A DNA stretch of 64,000 nucleotides from CBDDBK01 sp965225715 (GTDB lineage Bacteria > Bacteroidota > Bacteroidia > Cytophagales > Flammeovirgaceae). Every line of letters starts with the position of its first letter. Position 1 is the stretch's first letter. The DNA is taken from assembly GCA_965225715.1 (NCBI GenBank), contig CBDDBK010000002.1, forward strand, positions 620,001-684,000. Direction: 5' to 3'. This document shows positions 9,446-19,275 of the stretch, one piece after another. The translations under genes were made by a program, and so were the position numbers. A model generated the notes under the pieces. The model was not told the origin of the DNA, did no database searches, and worked only from the letters and a program-made list of their open reading frames with translations.

Positions 9446-10579
9446 ATGAAGCTATTATTAGTATTTATACTGACTCTATTTTTAAGTTTAAGCAGTAGAG
9501 CGCAAAAGCATGTTAACATAATTGATAACTCAAATTTTTTGAATCTTATAACTGAGTTAAATGATTATTTATACAATTGGAATTTTAATAAATGGCAAAA
9601 AGGATATTCCCAAATCAAAAAACAAATTCCAGATAATCATCCTGCTAAACCTTTTATGGAAGCTGTGTTTTTATATTGGTACCAATATCCTTTTGATTTT
9701 TCTGGTCCTAAATATAAAAAGTATATACAACTTCTAGATTTAAGCATAATAAAATCTGATGCTTTTTTAAAAATAAATGCTGATGATATAGAAGGTATTT
9801 TTTTTAAAACGTTTGCCTTAGCTCTACAGGCTATTAGTTATGCTTCTGAAGGAGAAAGTTTTAAAGCTATTAATAGGGCTAAAAAACTCTATGCTTTATT
9901 AGATAAAATTAAAAAACATACGGATCAAAATATAGACTTCTATTTTATTTTGGGATGTTATAACTTTTACGTTGAAGCCTATCCCGAAACCCATCCTATT
10001 TATCGTACACTTACTTTTTTCTTGGCCGAAGGAGATAAACAAAAAGGTATAAAACAACTTAAAAAAAGCTGTGAAGAAGGTATTTTTAGTAAAACCGAAA
10101 GTTTTAATTATCTCATATCCATTTTTTTAAATTATTACCGTAATTATTCTGAAGCTGCTAAATATGCTAAAATACTTCACAAAAGCTATCCAAATAATCT
10201 ATATTTCACCTTTGAACATGCTTTAGTCATGTTGCTTAGCAAAGATTATAAAGCCTGTGAAACCTCTTTTAATATACTTCAAAACAATAGAATAGATAAA
10301 CTTTATAGACTAGCTGGACATGTGATTGAAGGGTTATATTTTTATTTTAAAAACAATAATATCAATTTAGCATATAAAAAAATGAACTATGTTAATACTT
10401 TAATACAAAAAGATGATAACAGTAGGATGAATTTAATTAAAACACATGTTTATTGGATTTTTTCAAGATACTATGAATTAAAAAATCAACAAAATCTATC
10501 CAAAGAATGGCTTAGCAAGGCTAAAAAATTTGATATAGACAATTTTATTGAAACCTTTAACAGGGAATTGAAAAAATAA
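9446..10579 (+). CDS. Exported TPR-like protein
   Basis: A 377-residue protein with a signal peptide (MKLLLVFILTLFLSLSSRAQ, cleavage near residue 20). The mature part is all alpha-helical and has degenerate tetratricopeptide-like repeats, seen as spaced aromatic/alanine pairs (FKTFALALQAISYASEG, KGIKQLKKSCEEG, NYSEAAKYAKILHKSYPNNLYF). Such periplasmic TPR proteins act as scaffolds, but no partner is evident. It is 150 bp downstream of ftsX on the same strand. I cannot assign a function beyond helical-repeat scaffold. Confidence 0.72.
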   Translation: MKLLLVFILTLFLSLSSRAQKHVNIIDNSNFLNLITELNDYLYNWNFNKWQKGYSQIKKQIPDNHPAKPFMEAVFLYWYQYPFDFSGPKYKKYIQLLDLSIIKSDAFLKINADDIEGIFFKTFALALQAISYASEGESFKAINRAKKLYALLDKIKKHTDQNIDFYFILGCYNFYVEAYPETHPIYRTLTFFLAEGDKQKGIKQLKKSCEEGIFSKTESFNYLISIFLNYYRNYSEAAKYAKILHKSYPNNLYFTFEHALVMLLSKDYKACETSFNILQNNRIDKLYRLAGHVIEGLYFYFKNNNINLAYKKMNYVNTLIQKDDNSRMNLIKTHVYWIFSRYYELKNQQNLSKEWLSKAKKFDIDNFIETFNRELKK

Positions 10580-10849
10580 TATATAGCCTTTCCAGTAAAT
10601 ATAAAAAGAAAATACGTTCTTACTGTTAATAACTTAAATACCTAAAAAATCCATTTTCTATTCTATACGATTATAATAGAAAATATGAATAATAAACCAT
10701 AAATTATATTTAGTCAATACAAAAAAACTACAAGTTACAACAATTTAAATAAGCTAAAATACTGAAAACCAATAAATATAAGTGTTTGATTATTGATGTG
10801 TTAAAAAGTTTTGTATATTATTACTAATACGGTCAGAAGGTTAAATAAA

Positions 10850-11605
10850 ATGAATAAAAAGTTGATATTAACGGTAATCGTATTAATTCTAATATTTGAA
10901 GGAAAAATAAATGCTCAAATTATCACAGATAGGCCCGACCAAACAGAAAGTTCATCAACCATATTTATAGGGGCTTTGCAAATAGAAAGTGGACTACTAG
11001 TGAGTTATGAAGGCAATAATCAAACTTCAACCCGACAATTTTTACTTCCTACTAATTTGTTTAGATATGGCATTACAGATAATTTTGAATTGAGAGTCTT
11101 GAATCAATTTGAAACATTAAAAACGGGAACCGAAAGATTTCAAGGCATAGCTAATTTAGAAATTGGAACAAAAATTCAAATTTTAAAAAATAAAAATTTG
11201 AATACTAAGATAGCATTTTTGACCCATTTGGTAGTTCCAACAGGAACTAAAGAATTAACTGATGGAGGCTATGGAAGCATTAATAAGATAAGTATATCGC
11301 ACGAATTAAATGAAAATATTGGAATAGGATATAACCTTGGATATAACTATTTTGAAAATGGAGATGCTGGAATCACATATTCATTGGCATTTGGAATTGG
11401 GGTAAATAAAAAAGTAGGCGTTTATATAGAACCTTATGGAGAATTAAAAAGTTTTAAGGAATCTAAACTAAACTTCGATGCAGGATTTACATATCTAACT
11501 AATATTAATTTTCAATTAGATTTTTCCTTTGGATTGGGTTTAAATTATAAAATGAATTATATGTCGATAGGTTTTAGCTGGTTGATAGATAGAGACAAAG
11601 AATAA
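10850..11605 (+). CDS. Outer-membrane beta-barrel protein, MetA-pathway phenol-degradation transporter-like
   Basis: The ATG at 10850, preceded by AGAAGG, gives a 251-residue protein with a clear signal peptide (KKLILTVIVLILIFEGKINAQ). A longer frame from a TTG at 10811 is less likely. The mature N-terminus IITDRPDQTESSSTIFIGALQIESG is the hallmark of the MetA-like family (pfam13557), a small outer-membrane barrel. Alternating hydrophobic strands run to the end (NIGIGYNLGYNYF, YMSIGFSWLIDRD). The substrate is unknown. The family name refers to one member's context and does not imply phenol metabolism here. Confidence 0.78.
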   Translation: MNKKLILTVIVLILIFEGKINAQIITDRPDQTESSSTIFIGALQIESGLLVSYEGNNQTSTRQFLLPTNLFRYGITDNFELRVLNQFETLKTGTERFQGIANLEIGTKIQILKNKNLNTKIAFLTHLVVPTGTKELTDGGYGSINKISISHELNENIGIGYNLGYNYFENGDAGITYSLAFGIGVNKKVGVYIEPYGELKSFKESKLNFDAGFTYLTNINFQLDFSFGLGLNYKMNYMSIGFSWLIDRDKE

Positions 11606-11727
11606 AAAAAACCAAGTCTAATAAATGGTAAAACATTATATTCTAACTTCGAACTCGCGTCAAAGTCTAAAAACTCATCTAAAAATATTTTTTTGAAAAG
11701 TAAAGAAATAAATTTAAGATTATTTAA

Positions 11728-13293
11728 GTGAAACTCTCCAATGCCTTAACTTTAAAACTTGCCCTTTTTGCTACTGGTTTATCGGGTATTGTTGCTGAAT
11801 ATATTCTATCTACTTTGGCAACCTATTTTTTAGGCAATTCAGTCCTTCAGTGGACACTTATTTTATCTACTATGCTTTTTACTATGGGATTAGGTAGTAG
11901 AGCAAGCCGTTATATTGAAAAATATCTTTTAGAAAAATTTATTGCTATAGAATTTATTCTATCAATATTAGTTGCTTTTTGTAGCCTTATTTCCTATTTA
12001 ACAACCGCTTATGTAAGCTTCAACTATGCATTAATTATTTTTCCTCTGCGTTTAGATGCTGCTGTTATTTATACTCTTGCCACTGTCATTGGTTTTTTGA
12101 TAGGAATGGAGATACCTTTGGTCATGCGTATTAATGAGAATTATGAACCTCTAAAGATCAATGTTTCTGGTGTTATGGAAAATGATTACTATGGTAGTCT
12201 GATTGGTGGAGTATTTTTTGCTTTTATTGGTTTACCTTTTTTAGGTTTAACGTATACTCCTTTCATCTTGGGTAGCATTAATTTTTTAGTCGCTTATTTG
12301 TTGTATTTAAAATTAAAAAAGCAACTTAAAAAGCCTGAAAAGTTAAACTTTTGGGCATTAAGTACTTTTCTTTTCATTGTTTTTGGAGTAATAAATGCCA
12401 AAAAAGTCGTCAATTTTAGTGAACAAAAGCGTTATGTAGATAAGGTTATTTTTCAAAAACAAACTCCATATCAAAAAATTGTTCTTACCCATTGGAAAAA
12501 TGATTATTGGCTTTATCTGAACGGTAATACCCAATTAAGTACTTTGGATGAATGGCTTTATCATGAACCCATGACGCATCCCGCAATGAATTTACATCCG
12601 AATCCTGAATATATTTTAATTCTTGGAGGTGGGGATGGTTGTTTAGCACGAGAGATTTTGAAATACCCTTCGGTCAAAAAAATTACCCTTGTAGATTTAG
12701 ATCCTTATGTTACAGATATGGGTAAAAACCACCCTATTTTTGTAGAGCTAAACGAAAATGCTCTAAATAATCCAAAAGTAGAAATTATTAATGGAGATGC
12801 TTTTAGCTTTTTAGAAAAGACAAAACATATTTACAATCTCATTTTTACTGATTTTCCCGATCCAAAGACCGTTACTATAAGTAGACTCTTTTCTTTAGAG
12901 TTTTATAAACTCTGTTATAAACAATTAGATCCTAACGGTATTATTATTGCTCAATCTGGTAGTCCTTATTATGCTAGTCGCGCTTTTTTCTGTATAGAAA
13001 AAACCATAAATTCTGCTCGTTTTAGTACGCTTCCTCTTCATAATCAAATCTTATCTTTGGGTGAGTGGGGTTGGGTTTTAGGAAGTAAAAGTATTGCCCA
13101 AAACAAACTCAAAAAAATAACTCAAAATATAAAACTTCCAAGTATAAAAACGCAATGGTTTAATCAGGATGCTCTCAAACAAGTTACTTCTTTTGGCAAA
13201 CCTTTTAGTGATACAACGGGTTTAGAAATAAATAGTCTACATAATCCTATTCTAACAACTTATTACCGCAAAGGAAATTGGGGTTTGTACTAG
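11728..13293 (+). CDS. Membrane-embedded spermidine-synthase-like protein
   Basis: A 521-residue protein starting with GTG. The N-terminal ~210 residues contain six to seven transmembrane helices (first: LALFATGLSGIVAEYILSTLA). The C-terminal domain is a polyamine-synthase Rossmann fold: substrate loop HEPMTHPAM (about 284-292), SAM/dcSAM-binding ILGGGDGCLAREILKYP (about 297-313), LVDLDP, NGDAF and the catalytic-loop FTDFPDP. This matches the integral membrane aminopropyltransferase-like family. Whether it makes spermidine is unproven. No speD (SAM decarboxylase) is adjacent. Confidence 0.88.
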   Translation: MKLSNALTLKLALFATGLSGIVAEYILSTLATYFLGNSVLQWTLILSTMLFTMGLGSRASRYIEKYLLEKFIAIEFILSILVAFCSLISYLTTAYVSFNYALIIFPLRLDAAVIYTLATVIGFLIGMEIPLVMRINENYEPLKINVSGVMENDYYGSLIGGVFFAFIGLPFLGLTYTPFILGSINFLVAYLLYLKLKKQLKKPEKLNFWALSTFLFIVFGVINAKKVVNFSEQKRYVDKVIFQKQTPYQKIVLTHWKNDYWLYLNGNTQLSTLDEWLYHEPMTHPAMNLHPNPEYILILGGGDGCLAREILKYPSVKKITLVDLDPYVTDMGKNHPIFVELNENALNNPKVEIINGDAFSFLEKTKHIYNLIFTDFPDPKTVTISRLFSLEFYKLCYKQLDPNGIIIAQSGSPYYASRAFFCIEKTINSARFSTLPLHNQILSLGEWGWVLGSKSIAQNKLKKITQNIKLPSIKTQWFNQDALKQVTSFGKPFSDTTGLEINSLHNPILTTYYRKGNWGLY

Positions 13294-13300
13294 ATAGTTA

Positions 13301-13318
13301 AGGATAAAATTTTATCCT
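13301..13318. terminator. 18-bp perfect palindrome after the spermidine-synthase-like gene
   Basis: aggataaaattttatcct lies 8 bp after the stop codon. It could form a short AT-rich hairpin that ends transcription. No strong T tract follows, so the call is weak. Confidence 0.35.
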
Positions 13319-13347
13319 CTATTTAAAACCTGCAAGAAAGGCAAAAC

Positions 13348-13439
13348 TATAGCAATACTATAGTTAGCTTAGAAGTCTTTATTCTTAATATCAATGAGTT
13401 ATATCTCCTAAAATCCTTTTTTCAAATGGCATGACTATA
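13348..13439 (-). repeat. TATAGTC-type element (full copy) abutting the VWA gene stop
   Basis: Read on the minus strand it starts TATAGTCATGCCATTTGAA, has the core AAAAAAGGATTTTAGGAG and ends ATTGCTATA; length 92 bp. Its end is 1 bp from the stop codon of the VWA lipoprotein gene. Confidence 0.65.
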
Positions 13440-13440
13440 T

Positions 13441-14652
13441 CTATTTTGAATATTTTTCTATAAGTCTGACCATAAGGTCATTAAGAAATTCGACTTCATA
13501 GTCACCCACACTGGCTTCTAAGTGATCATTTCCTATTCCACTATCATTTGTAATAAAAACATAAGTACCATTGGTGGATATAGCAAAAAAGCGCATCAAA
13601 AATTCACTTTCTTTATCAATGCCGCTTGCCGTGATTGGAATTAGTTTTATACCTTGTTTGGCAAATGTTTTTATAGAATTATGCAGTTCTTGTATAACTT
13701 CAGGTTCATAATGGGGTGGTGCATCTAAAAGTAGAAATGCAATTCTGGTTTTTGCTGTTTCTGACCATTGCAACTCTGTCAGGGCAGTATTTAAAGCGGT
13801 ATGAACAGCTTCAGGAAAATCACCTCCTCCATTTGCGCTTTGATTTTGAATAAAGGCAAGAGTTGAATTAGCCTCATTTGTAAAACCAGAATGTTTTACA
13901 ACATAGTCATCTCCTTGATCTCGATAAAAAACTGTTGATGTCAGAATATTTAAAATGGAATTACTGCTTTGTACCCTTTGAATAACATTACCAAGGTCAT
14001 TTTTTAGAAACTCTAGCTCATCAGCCATTGAACCTGTTGCATCAACAATAAAAGCTAATTCAATTTGATTAAATTCATCCTGAACTAGATCAATCTGAAA
14101 CTCATTGGTTCCTTCTTCTGCAAATATTAACGGTTCAACAACCTGTAAATTGTTGATAAATAAGGTTATATTGTTTAAATCAACAGCAATACTTTTATCG
14201 AATAAACCAACCCATAATTCTGCTTTCCCAAAATTATCGGTTCTACTTTCCCAAATTATATTTCCATTTTCTTTTAATTCTACTTTGACATTTGCCACAG
14301 GACTATTTCCAGTTTTAACTAAAACAGAAATTCTATTATTGGTGTATATTGTCCAATAATCGGATTTATCTGCATAATCTTGACCCCCTATTAAGTTATT
14401 CCAAAATGTCCAATTATCTAAATCATTCCATTCTCCAGCAGTTATTAAGCCAGAAGAATCTTGAGAATTTCCAGTATTATTTCCTTCTCCTATAGTAGTT
14501 TCCGTACCTTCAGAAAATGTTGCATCACCTGTTATTGCATCGGTAGCTAGTAATGATTCTTCTGGAGAAATAGATGAGTCGCTATTATCATCATTACAAT
14601 TCCAAATTAATAGCAATACGGCTAGACAGAGTATTTGATTTATCTTTTTCAT
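13441..14652 (-). CDS. VWA-domain lipoprotein
   Basis: A 403-residue exported lipoprotein; the signal sequence MKKINQILCLAVLLLIWNC leads to Cys19 as the probable lipidated residue. After an acidic Ser/Asp/Glu-rich linker (20-60) comes a beta-sandwich-like section (about 100-185). The von Willebrand factor A domain starts at about residue 198. The MIDAS metal site is visible as FIVDATGSM, with supporting Thr/Asp residues at DQGDDY and LLLDAPPHYEPE. Such lipoproteins mediate protein-protein contacts at the envelope. It lies alone between two large intergenic repeats regions. The ligand is unknown. Confidence 0.85.
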   Translation of the reverse strand: MKKINQILCLAVLLLIWNCNDDNSDSSISPEESLLATDAITGDATFSEGTETTIGEGNNTGNSQDSSGLITAGEWNDLDNWTFWNNLIGGQDYADKSDYWTIYTNNRISVLVKTGNSPVANVKVELKENGNIIWESRTDNFGKAELWVGLFDKSIAVDLNNITLFINNLQVVEPLIFAEEGTNEFQIDLVQDEFNQIELAFIVDATGSMADELEFLKNDLGNVIQRVQSSNSILNILTSTVFYRDQGDDYVVKHSGFTNEANSTLAFIQNQSANGGGDFPEAVHTALNTALTELQWSETAKTRIAFLLLDAPPHYEPEVIQELHNSIKTFAKQGIKLIPITASGIDKESEFLMRFFAISTNGTYVFITNDSGIGNDHLEASVGDYEVEFLNDLMVRLIEKYSK

Positions 14653-14982
14653 TGAAACTTATTTTAAATGTAGAAAATAGTATTACAATAATTACGAAAA
14701 AAAGTAAAGAAGATCTAAATATAGGACAAAATTTTTTATAAAACTCAGTTTTTTTAATATTAAGTATTTAATTATCAAATTACTATGTTGTATTTATTCG
14801 ATATAAAAATTTATATCATTTTTTATATTGTAATACATTGATAATTAATTTCTTAAAAACACTTTTTTATACTTATATCCTATACTTAGAAAAAAGAAAA
14901 AAAATATTTTTTAAAACGCTAATAATTGTGTAACTTTATGATAATAAGCTATTTCAAAATGAATTTGATTTCACTACCAATA

Positions 14983-15273
14983 TATGAAGTTGTTTACAAA
15001 TTCATATTTTATTTAATATATTGATTTTTAGATAGTTGTAGTTTTAAAATCCAATCTTAATTTTATAAGAATAAGATAATTAAAACTGAATAAATTCTAA
15101 TCTATTAAGCACTTTTAAAGAATACATTTTTTTTAAATTTGATTATCAGAGACTTTAGTTTTCAAGTTTTAAAAAATTACGTTTAATAGCCCGAAATAAT
15201 TATCTAAATTAAAAATAGTGTTGTACTCATAAATTATTGATAATAAATTTTTTAATTTGTAAACAATTTCATA
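14983..15273. repeat. 291-bp segment flanked by 20-bp inverted repeats
   Basis: The left end tatgaagttgtttacaaatt and the right end aatttgtaaacaatttcata are complementary at 19 of 20 positions. The outer sequence (accaa / ttggt) partly extends the match. It has no ORF. It is probably a non-autonomous mobile element. Confidence 0.55.
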
Positions 15274-15283
15274 CTTCATTTGG

Positions 15284-15371
15284 TATAGCTCTGCTATTAT
15301 TATCTCAAAAATACCACAATATCAATGAGTTAAATTTTATAAAAATCCTTTTTTCAAGTGATTTGACTATA
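15284..15371 (-). repeat. TATAGTC-type element (full copy) downstream of porX
   Basis: On the minus strand it reads TATAGTCAAATCACTTGAA, then AAAAAGGATTTTTATAAA, and ends GCAGAGCTATA; 88 bp. It lies 50 bp beyond the porX stop codon. Confidence 0.62.
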
Positions 15372-15421
15372 TTCAATAGTTAATTTGTGGAAAATGAACT
15401 TATAATTCAAAACTCAATTAT

Positions 15422-16984
15422 TTATTTAGGTACTAAATGGGCAAAAGGTATTATGATTTCCTCTAAAGATACCCCACCATGATGATAATTATTTTTGAAT
15501 AAATTAGCATAGTTACTATATTCGTTATTGCTGTAGACAAAATAATTATTGTTTTTTGCAAATAAATAAGATACTAAATTTGTCTCTTGAGGCAAGCGGT
15601 AGTCTTTAGGATTTTTGACCCAAATACCATCTTTTTCATTAAATTGGATATTATTACTAATCTTATATCTTAAAGCTTTATTATCTTGCTTTGTACCAAC
15701 AATTTTGCATGGCGTTTTTACCCTTATGGTTCCGTGGTCAGTTGTAATAATAACTTGTACTTTTTTATTTGCTAATTGTTTGAGAAGGTCAAAAAGGTAA
15801 GAATGTTTGAACCAAGAAACCGTTAAAGATCGATAAGCTGACTCATCAGGTGCTAATTCTTCTAAAAAATTATTGGCTTTGTTTGAACTATGCGATAAAA
15901 TATCTACAAAATTATATATCATGATGTTGAGATCATTATTCAACAAATTATTCACCCTGTTTACCATTTTATTTCCAAATTCATGATTAATAATTTTATG
16001 GTAACTGTATTTGAGATTTATCCTATATTTTTTAAGTTGATTTTCTAAAAGAGTAGTTTCATAGAGATTTCGACTGGTCATTTTTTCGGAGTTGAAAAAA
16101 ATATGTGGAAAAGCCTTACTAATTTCATCGGCTGTTTGACCAGCAAAAATAGCATTTCGACAAAAAACAGTGCTTGTTGGCAAAATTGAAAAATAAGTGC
16201 TGTCCTCTACGGTTGTGAAATAATCATTTAAAATAGGACTTATGGCTTTCCATTGATCTAAGCGTAAATTATCTATTAAGATAAAAAAAGTTGATTTTTG
16301 AGAATCTAAAACTGGAAATACTTTTTTGGATAATAGTTTATGAGAAAGTAGAGGTGTTTGCTCATCGGGTTTCTCTTTTAACCAGTTTGAATAATTGTCC
16401 TCTATAAATTTGGAAAAAGCCAAATTTGCTTCGTCTTTTTGATATTGTAAAACATCTAACATACCTTCATTATTGATTTTATTGATTTCTATATCCCAAT
16501 AAATCAAAGTGTTGTAAATATTTTCCCAGTTTTTATAGGTTAAATTCCCGTTCAGAGAAGCTGAAATACTCTGAAATTCTTGTTGATATCGGTGACTGGT
16601 TTGTTCAAAGATAAGTCGTCTTTTTTCAAATATTTTTTTTAATGTTAGTAAAATCTGATTTGGATTAATAGGTTTTATCAGATAATCTTCTATTTTTGAG
16701 GCTATAGCTTCTTCCATCAAAGATTCCTCTTCTATTTTTGTGACCATAACTATAGGTAAGTTGGGTTTGATAACATTGATGTTTTTTAGGGTTTCTATAC
16801 CACTTATACCCGGCATGTGCGCATCCAAAAATACAATATCAAAGTGCTTTTTTTTGATAAGTTCTATGCCATCTTCGCCACTGATGACTGTATCAACTTC
16901 ATAATCTTTTTTTGTTAAAAATAAGATATAAGGCTTTAACATATCAACTTCATCATCAATCCAAAGGATTTTATACTTTTGCAT
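15422..16984 (-). CDS. porX: PorX-type response regulator with alkaline-phosphatase-superfamily (PglZ) domain
   Basis: A two-component regulator linked to control of the type IX secretion system in Bacteroidota. Residues 1-125 form a receiver domain: acidic pair in ILWIDDE (10-11), phosphoacceptor Asp in VFLDAHMPG (about 52) and conserved Lys in YLIKPINP (about 104). After a helical linker, residues about 220-520 match the PglZ/alkaline-phosphatase fold, with FFILIDNLRLDQW and TTDHGTIRVKTPC metal-site motifs. At 520 residues it is full length. The cognate sensor PorY and T9SS structural genes are not in this window. Its presence suggests that the cell has T9SS. Confidence 0.93.
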   Translation of the reverse strand: MQKYKILWIDDEVDMLKPYILFLTKKDYEVDTVISGEDGIELIKKKHFDIVFLDAHMPGISGIETLKNINVIKPNLPIVMVTKIEEESLMEEAIASKIEDYLIKPINPNQILLTLKKIFEKRRLIFEQTSHRYQQEFQSISASLNGNLTYKNWENIYNTLIYWDIEINKINNEGMLDVLQYQKDEANLAFSKFIEDNYSNWLKEKPDEQTPLLSHKLLSKKVFPVLDSQKSTFFILIDNLRLDQWKAISPILNDYFTTVEDSTYFSILPTSTVFCRNAIFAGQTADEISKAFPHIFFNSEKMTSRNLYETTLLENQLKKYRINLKYSYHKIINHEFGNKMVNRVNNLLNNDLNIMIYNFVDILSHSSNKANNFLEELAPDESAYRSLTVSWFKHSYLFDLLKQLANKKVQVIITTDHGTIRVKTPCKIVGTKQDNKALRYKISNNIQFNEKDGIWVKNPKDYRLPQETNLVSYLFAKNNNYFVYSNNEYSNYANLFKNNYHHGGVSLEEIIIPFAHLVPK

Positions 16985-17099
16985 ATGAAATTATTTAATT
17001 CTGATTAAAATATTTTTTATAAATAGTAGAAAAAAATAAATTTGTTAAACCAGTTAAGTTAAAAAATTAACTGTTTGGCTATCAATATATTAAATAAAA

Positions 17100-17735
17100 T
17101 TATGAAAATTTTAATAACTCTATATTTTTTATATAGGATACAATTTTATTCAAATCTTCTTCTATGTGTCCATCGTTTCTAACGATAAAATGGGCATCTT
17201 TTTTATGAGGTAAAACATATTTTTTATATATAGGTTGGGCGTGGTGTTCAAAACGGTAGTTGATTTCTTTTAAGCTATAGCCTCTTTCTGCTTGATCTCT
17301 TAAAGTCCTTTGTTTTAGTCGGGTGCGTGCATCAAGGTCTATAAAAACTTTAAGATCTATTTTTTCAAAAATTGGCTTAAAGTTAAAGATTAAAATACCT
17401 TCTACTAAAAGAATTGGTTTTGGTTTTTCATGAATAACAACAGTTTTACTTTCCTTATTATTATAAAAACACTTTTCAATTTTAATTGTTTTTCCTTTAT
17501 ATAAATTGCAAAAATTATCAAATAAAAGATTTTGGTTTAAGGCTGTAAATACATCAAAATTAAGATAACCCAAAGAATCTTTTATTTGCTTAAAACGAGG
17601 CTTATAATGATCATCTTGCATGATTTTACAAACATTTTCTTTTCCCAAAGCTTTTTCTAAATGTCTTAAGAAATAGGTCTTTCCGCTTCCACTGCCCCCA
17701 CAAATACCTATACAGTATTTTGGACTTTTATTCAT
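17100..17735 (-). CDS. udk: Uridine kinase-like P-loop nucleoside kinase
   Basis: It probably phosphorylates uridine/cytidine for pyrimidine salvage; the PRK/uridine kinase family also includes phosphoribulokinase-like and pantothenate kinase members. Walker A is ICGGSGSGKTYFL (about residues 11-23), followed by the substrate loop MQDDHYKPR, LLVEGILIF (Walker B region) and the lid-region arginines ARTRLKQRTLRDQAERG. The start at 17735 (MNKSPKYC, 211 residues) is preferred because AAGG lies upstream; a start 8 codons earlier at 17759 is possible. It is downstream of porX's promoter region on the same strand but separated by 115 bp. Confidence 0.82.
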   Translation of the reverse strand: MNKSPKYCIGICGGSGSGKTYFLRHLEKALGKENVCKIMQDDHYKPRFKQIKDSLGYLNFDVFTALNQNLLFDNFCNLYKGKTIKIEKCFYNNKESKTVVIHEKPKPILLVEGILIFNFKPIFEKIDLKVFIDLDARTRLKQRTLRDQAERGYSLKEINYRFEHHAQPIYKKYVLPHKKDAHFIVRNDGHIEEDLNKIVSYIKNIELLKFS

Positions 17736-17851
17736 ATACACTACCTTTTTATTGATCAATTTTTAATTTATGCCTAAAAAATAATTTGTTAAAGGAATCA
17801 TTAAATGACCAAAATTGATAAAAAGAATCAACAACAATATATTATTTAATG

Positions 17852-17907
17852 AACATCAACACATATAAAACCTCCAAAAATCCTTTTTTTCAAATGGAAT
17901 GACTATA
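17852..17907 (-). repeat. TATAGTC-type element, one end only
   Basis: On the minus strand TATAGTCATTCCATTTGAA and AAAAAAGGATTTTTGGAGG are intact, but the distal end cannot be recognised. It lies 20 bp after the efflux-adaptor stop codon. Confidence 0.5.
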
Positions 17908-17926
17908 TATAGCCCACAATACAATC

Positions 17927-19087
17927 TTATAACCCAATGATTCCAACTTCTTGTTTATCAACTACAAGGTCATAGCCTTTGGTTATAATAATGTCGTTTT
18001 CTTTTAAACCTTCACCGATTAAGGTTTGATTATTATAAGTGCTTATAGGAGAAATATGTTTTTTATGAACAATATAGTCGTCTTTTTGATCCTTCTCAAC
18101 AATATAAATAAATTGTTTTCCATCAGTTGCCTGCAAAATGACATTACTGGGAACAACAAGTCCTTTTTCTTGATTAAAATCTTTTATTTTCAAAGCAGCT
18201 ACCATATTGGGTTTAAGCAAACTATTTTTATTTTTGCATTTCAAAAATATCTTAAAACTTCTATTATTTGGATTAATAAATTGTCCAATATGTTTTATTG
18301 GGAGTTGTTCTTGATAGTTTAAATGAGGTAAAACAACGGTTACTAAATCATTTTTATGTACTTTGTCGATATAAGTTTCGGAAATTTCAGCTGTAATTTC
18401 TACCAAATCTAAGTTAACAATACGTAAAAGTGCTAAACTTGGATGAGCTATTTCACCTTGATTCATAAAAATTTCATCAACAATACCGGATATGGGTGAT
18501 CTAACTGTAGCCTTTGCAAGTTGACTTTCTAAAGATTTTAAATTTCTTTCAAGACGTTCTTTTTGGTTTTTCGCTTCTAAATATTGAATTTCGGTGCTTA
18601 CTTTTTGTTTCCACAGGCGCTCTTGTTTATTGAAAACGGTAGTCGCAAATTCTAAACTTGTTTTTACCTCATCTATATTTTTTCTTAATATTTCAGTATC
18701 TAATTGAAATAATTTTTGTCCTTTTCTAACCTTATTGCCTTCGCTAACATAATTTCTAACGATAGCGCCACTAGTTTCAGGATTTATAACAATATTTTTA
18801 TCTGCGGTGACACTGCCTTGTACTTCTATATAATGGCTAAAATCTGTGTAGGAAATTTGTTCAACATAAACTTTTTTTAAAAATTGTTGACTACTATCAT
18901 TAAGACTTTCAAGTTTTATTGCCTTTTCCAACTCAGAAGCCTGTGTTTTTAGATCTAAAATTTGCTGTTTTATTTTATCAAGCAAAACTTTTTTATCTTG
19001 ATCTGCTTCTGAGTGACTACCTGAACAGGCATTGAAAAAAATAATAAAAACAAATAAAAACACATTTTTTTTTATCAAGAAATTCAT
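17927..19087 (-). CDS. HlyD-family efflux periplasmic adaptor lipoprotein
   Basis: This is the membrane-fusion subunit of an RND-type efflux system, joining an inner-membrane pump to an outer-membrane channel. The start at 19087 (386 residues) places a signal peptide ending in FFNAC, giving a lipidated Cys; a start 10 codons earlier is also open. Visible elements are the coiled-coil hairpin (about 30-60 and 150-195), the lipoyl/biotinyl-like halves (GSVTADKNIVINPETSGAIV and ATVRSPISGIVDEIFMNQGE) and a beta-barrel (LVEITAEISETYIDKV). No RND pump or TolC-like gene is adjacent, so it is an orphan here. Confidence 0.88.
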   Translation of the reverse strand: MNFLIKKNVFLFVFIIFFNACSGSHSEADQDKKVLLDKIKQQILDLKTQASELEKAIKLESLNDSSQQFLKKVYVEQISYTDFSHYIEVQGSVTADKNIVINPETSGAIVRNYVSEGNKVRKGQKLFQLDTEILRKNIDEVKTSLEFATTVFNKQERLWKQKVSTEIQYLEAKNQKERLERNLKSLESQLAKATVRSPISGIVDEIFMNQGEIAHPSLALLRIVNLDLVEITAEISETYIDKVHKNDLVTVVLPHLNYQEQLPIKHIGQFINPNNRSFKIFLKCKNKNSLLKPNMVAALKIKDFNQEKGLVVPSNVILQATDGKQFIYIVEKDQKDDYIVHKKHISPISTYNNQTLIGEGLKENDIIITKGYDLVVDKQEVGIIGL

Positions 19088-19275
19088 ATCTTTAAGATTA
19101 TTTTTGCTGTTGTTCATTATTTTAAATAAAACCTTTATTTCATTGTCCCAAAGATATAAAAAAGATATTACTTATTAGTTCCTAGGTTTAAAATCATCGT
19201 CTTAAAAAATCTATTTGAATTTTAAAGACAAATAGATTTTATTCGTAACTTATTCATTTACAATTAAAAAAAATA

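Larger units (their letters stand above)
14653..15421. other. 769-bp intergenic region with mobile-element relics
   Basis: No ORF of note. It contains a short motif shared with two other sites (14711-14737, tataggacaaaa), a 291-bp segment bounded by near-perfect inverted repeats (14983-15273) and a full TATAGTC element (15284-15371). Confidence 0.6.

Noticed and set aside
15422..16984. PglZ domain taken as a BREX defence component
   Set aside because: The receiver domain and overall layout match PorX, and no other BREX gene is near.
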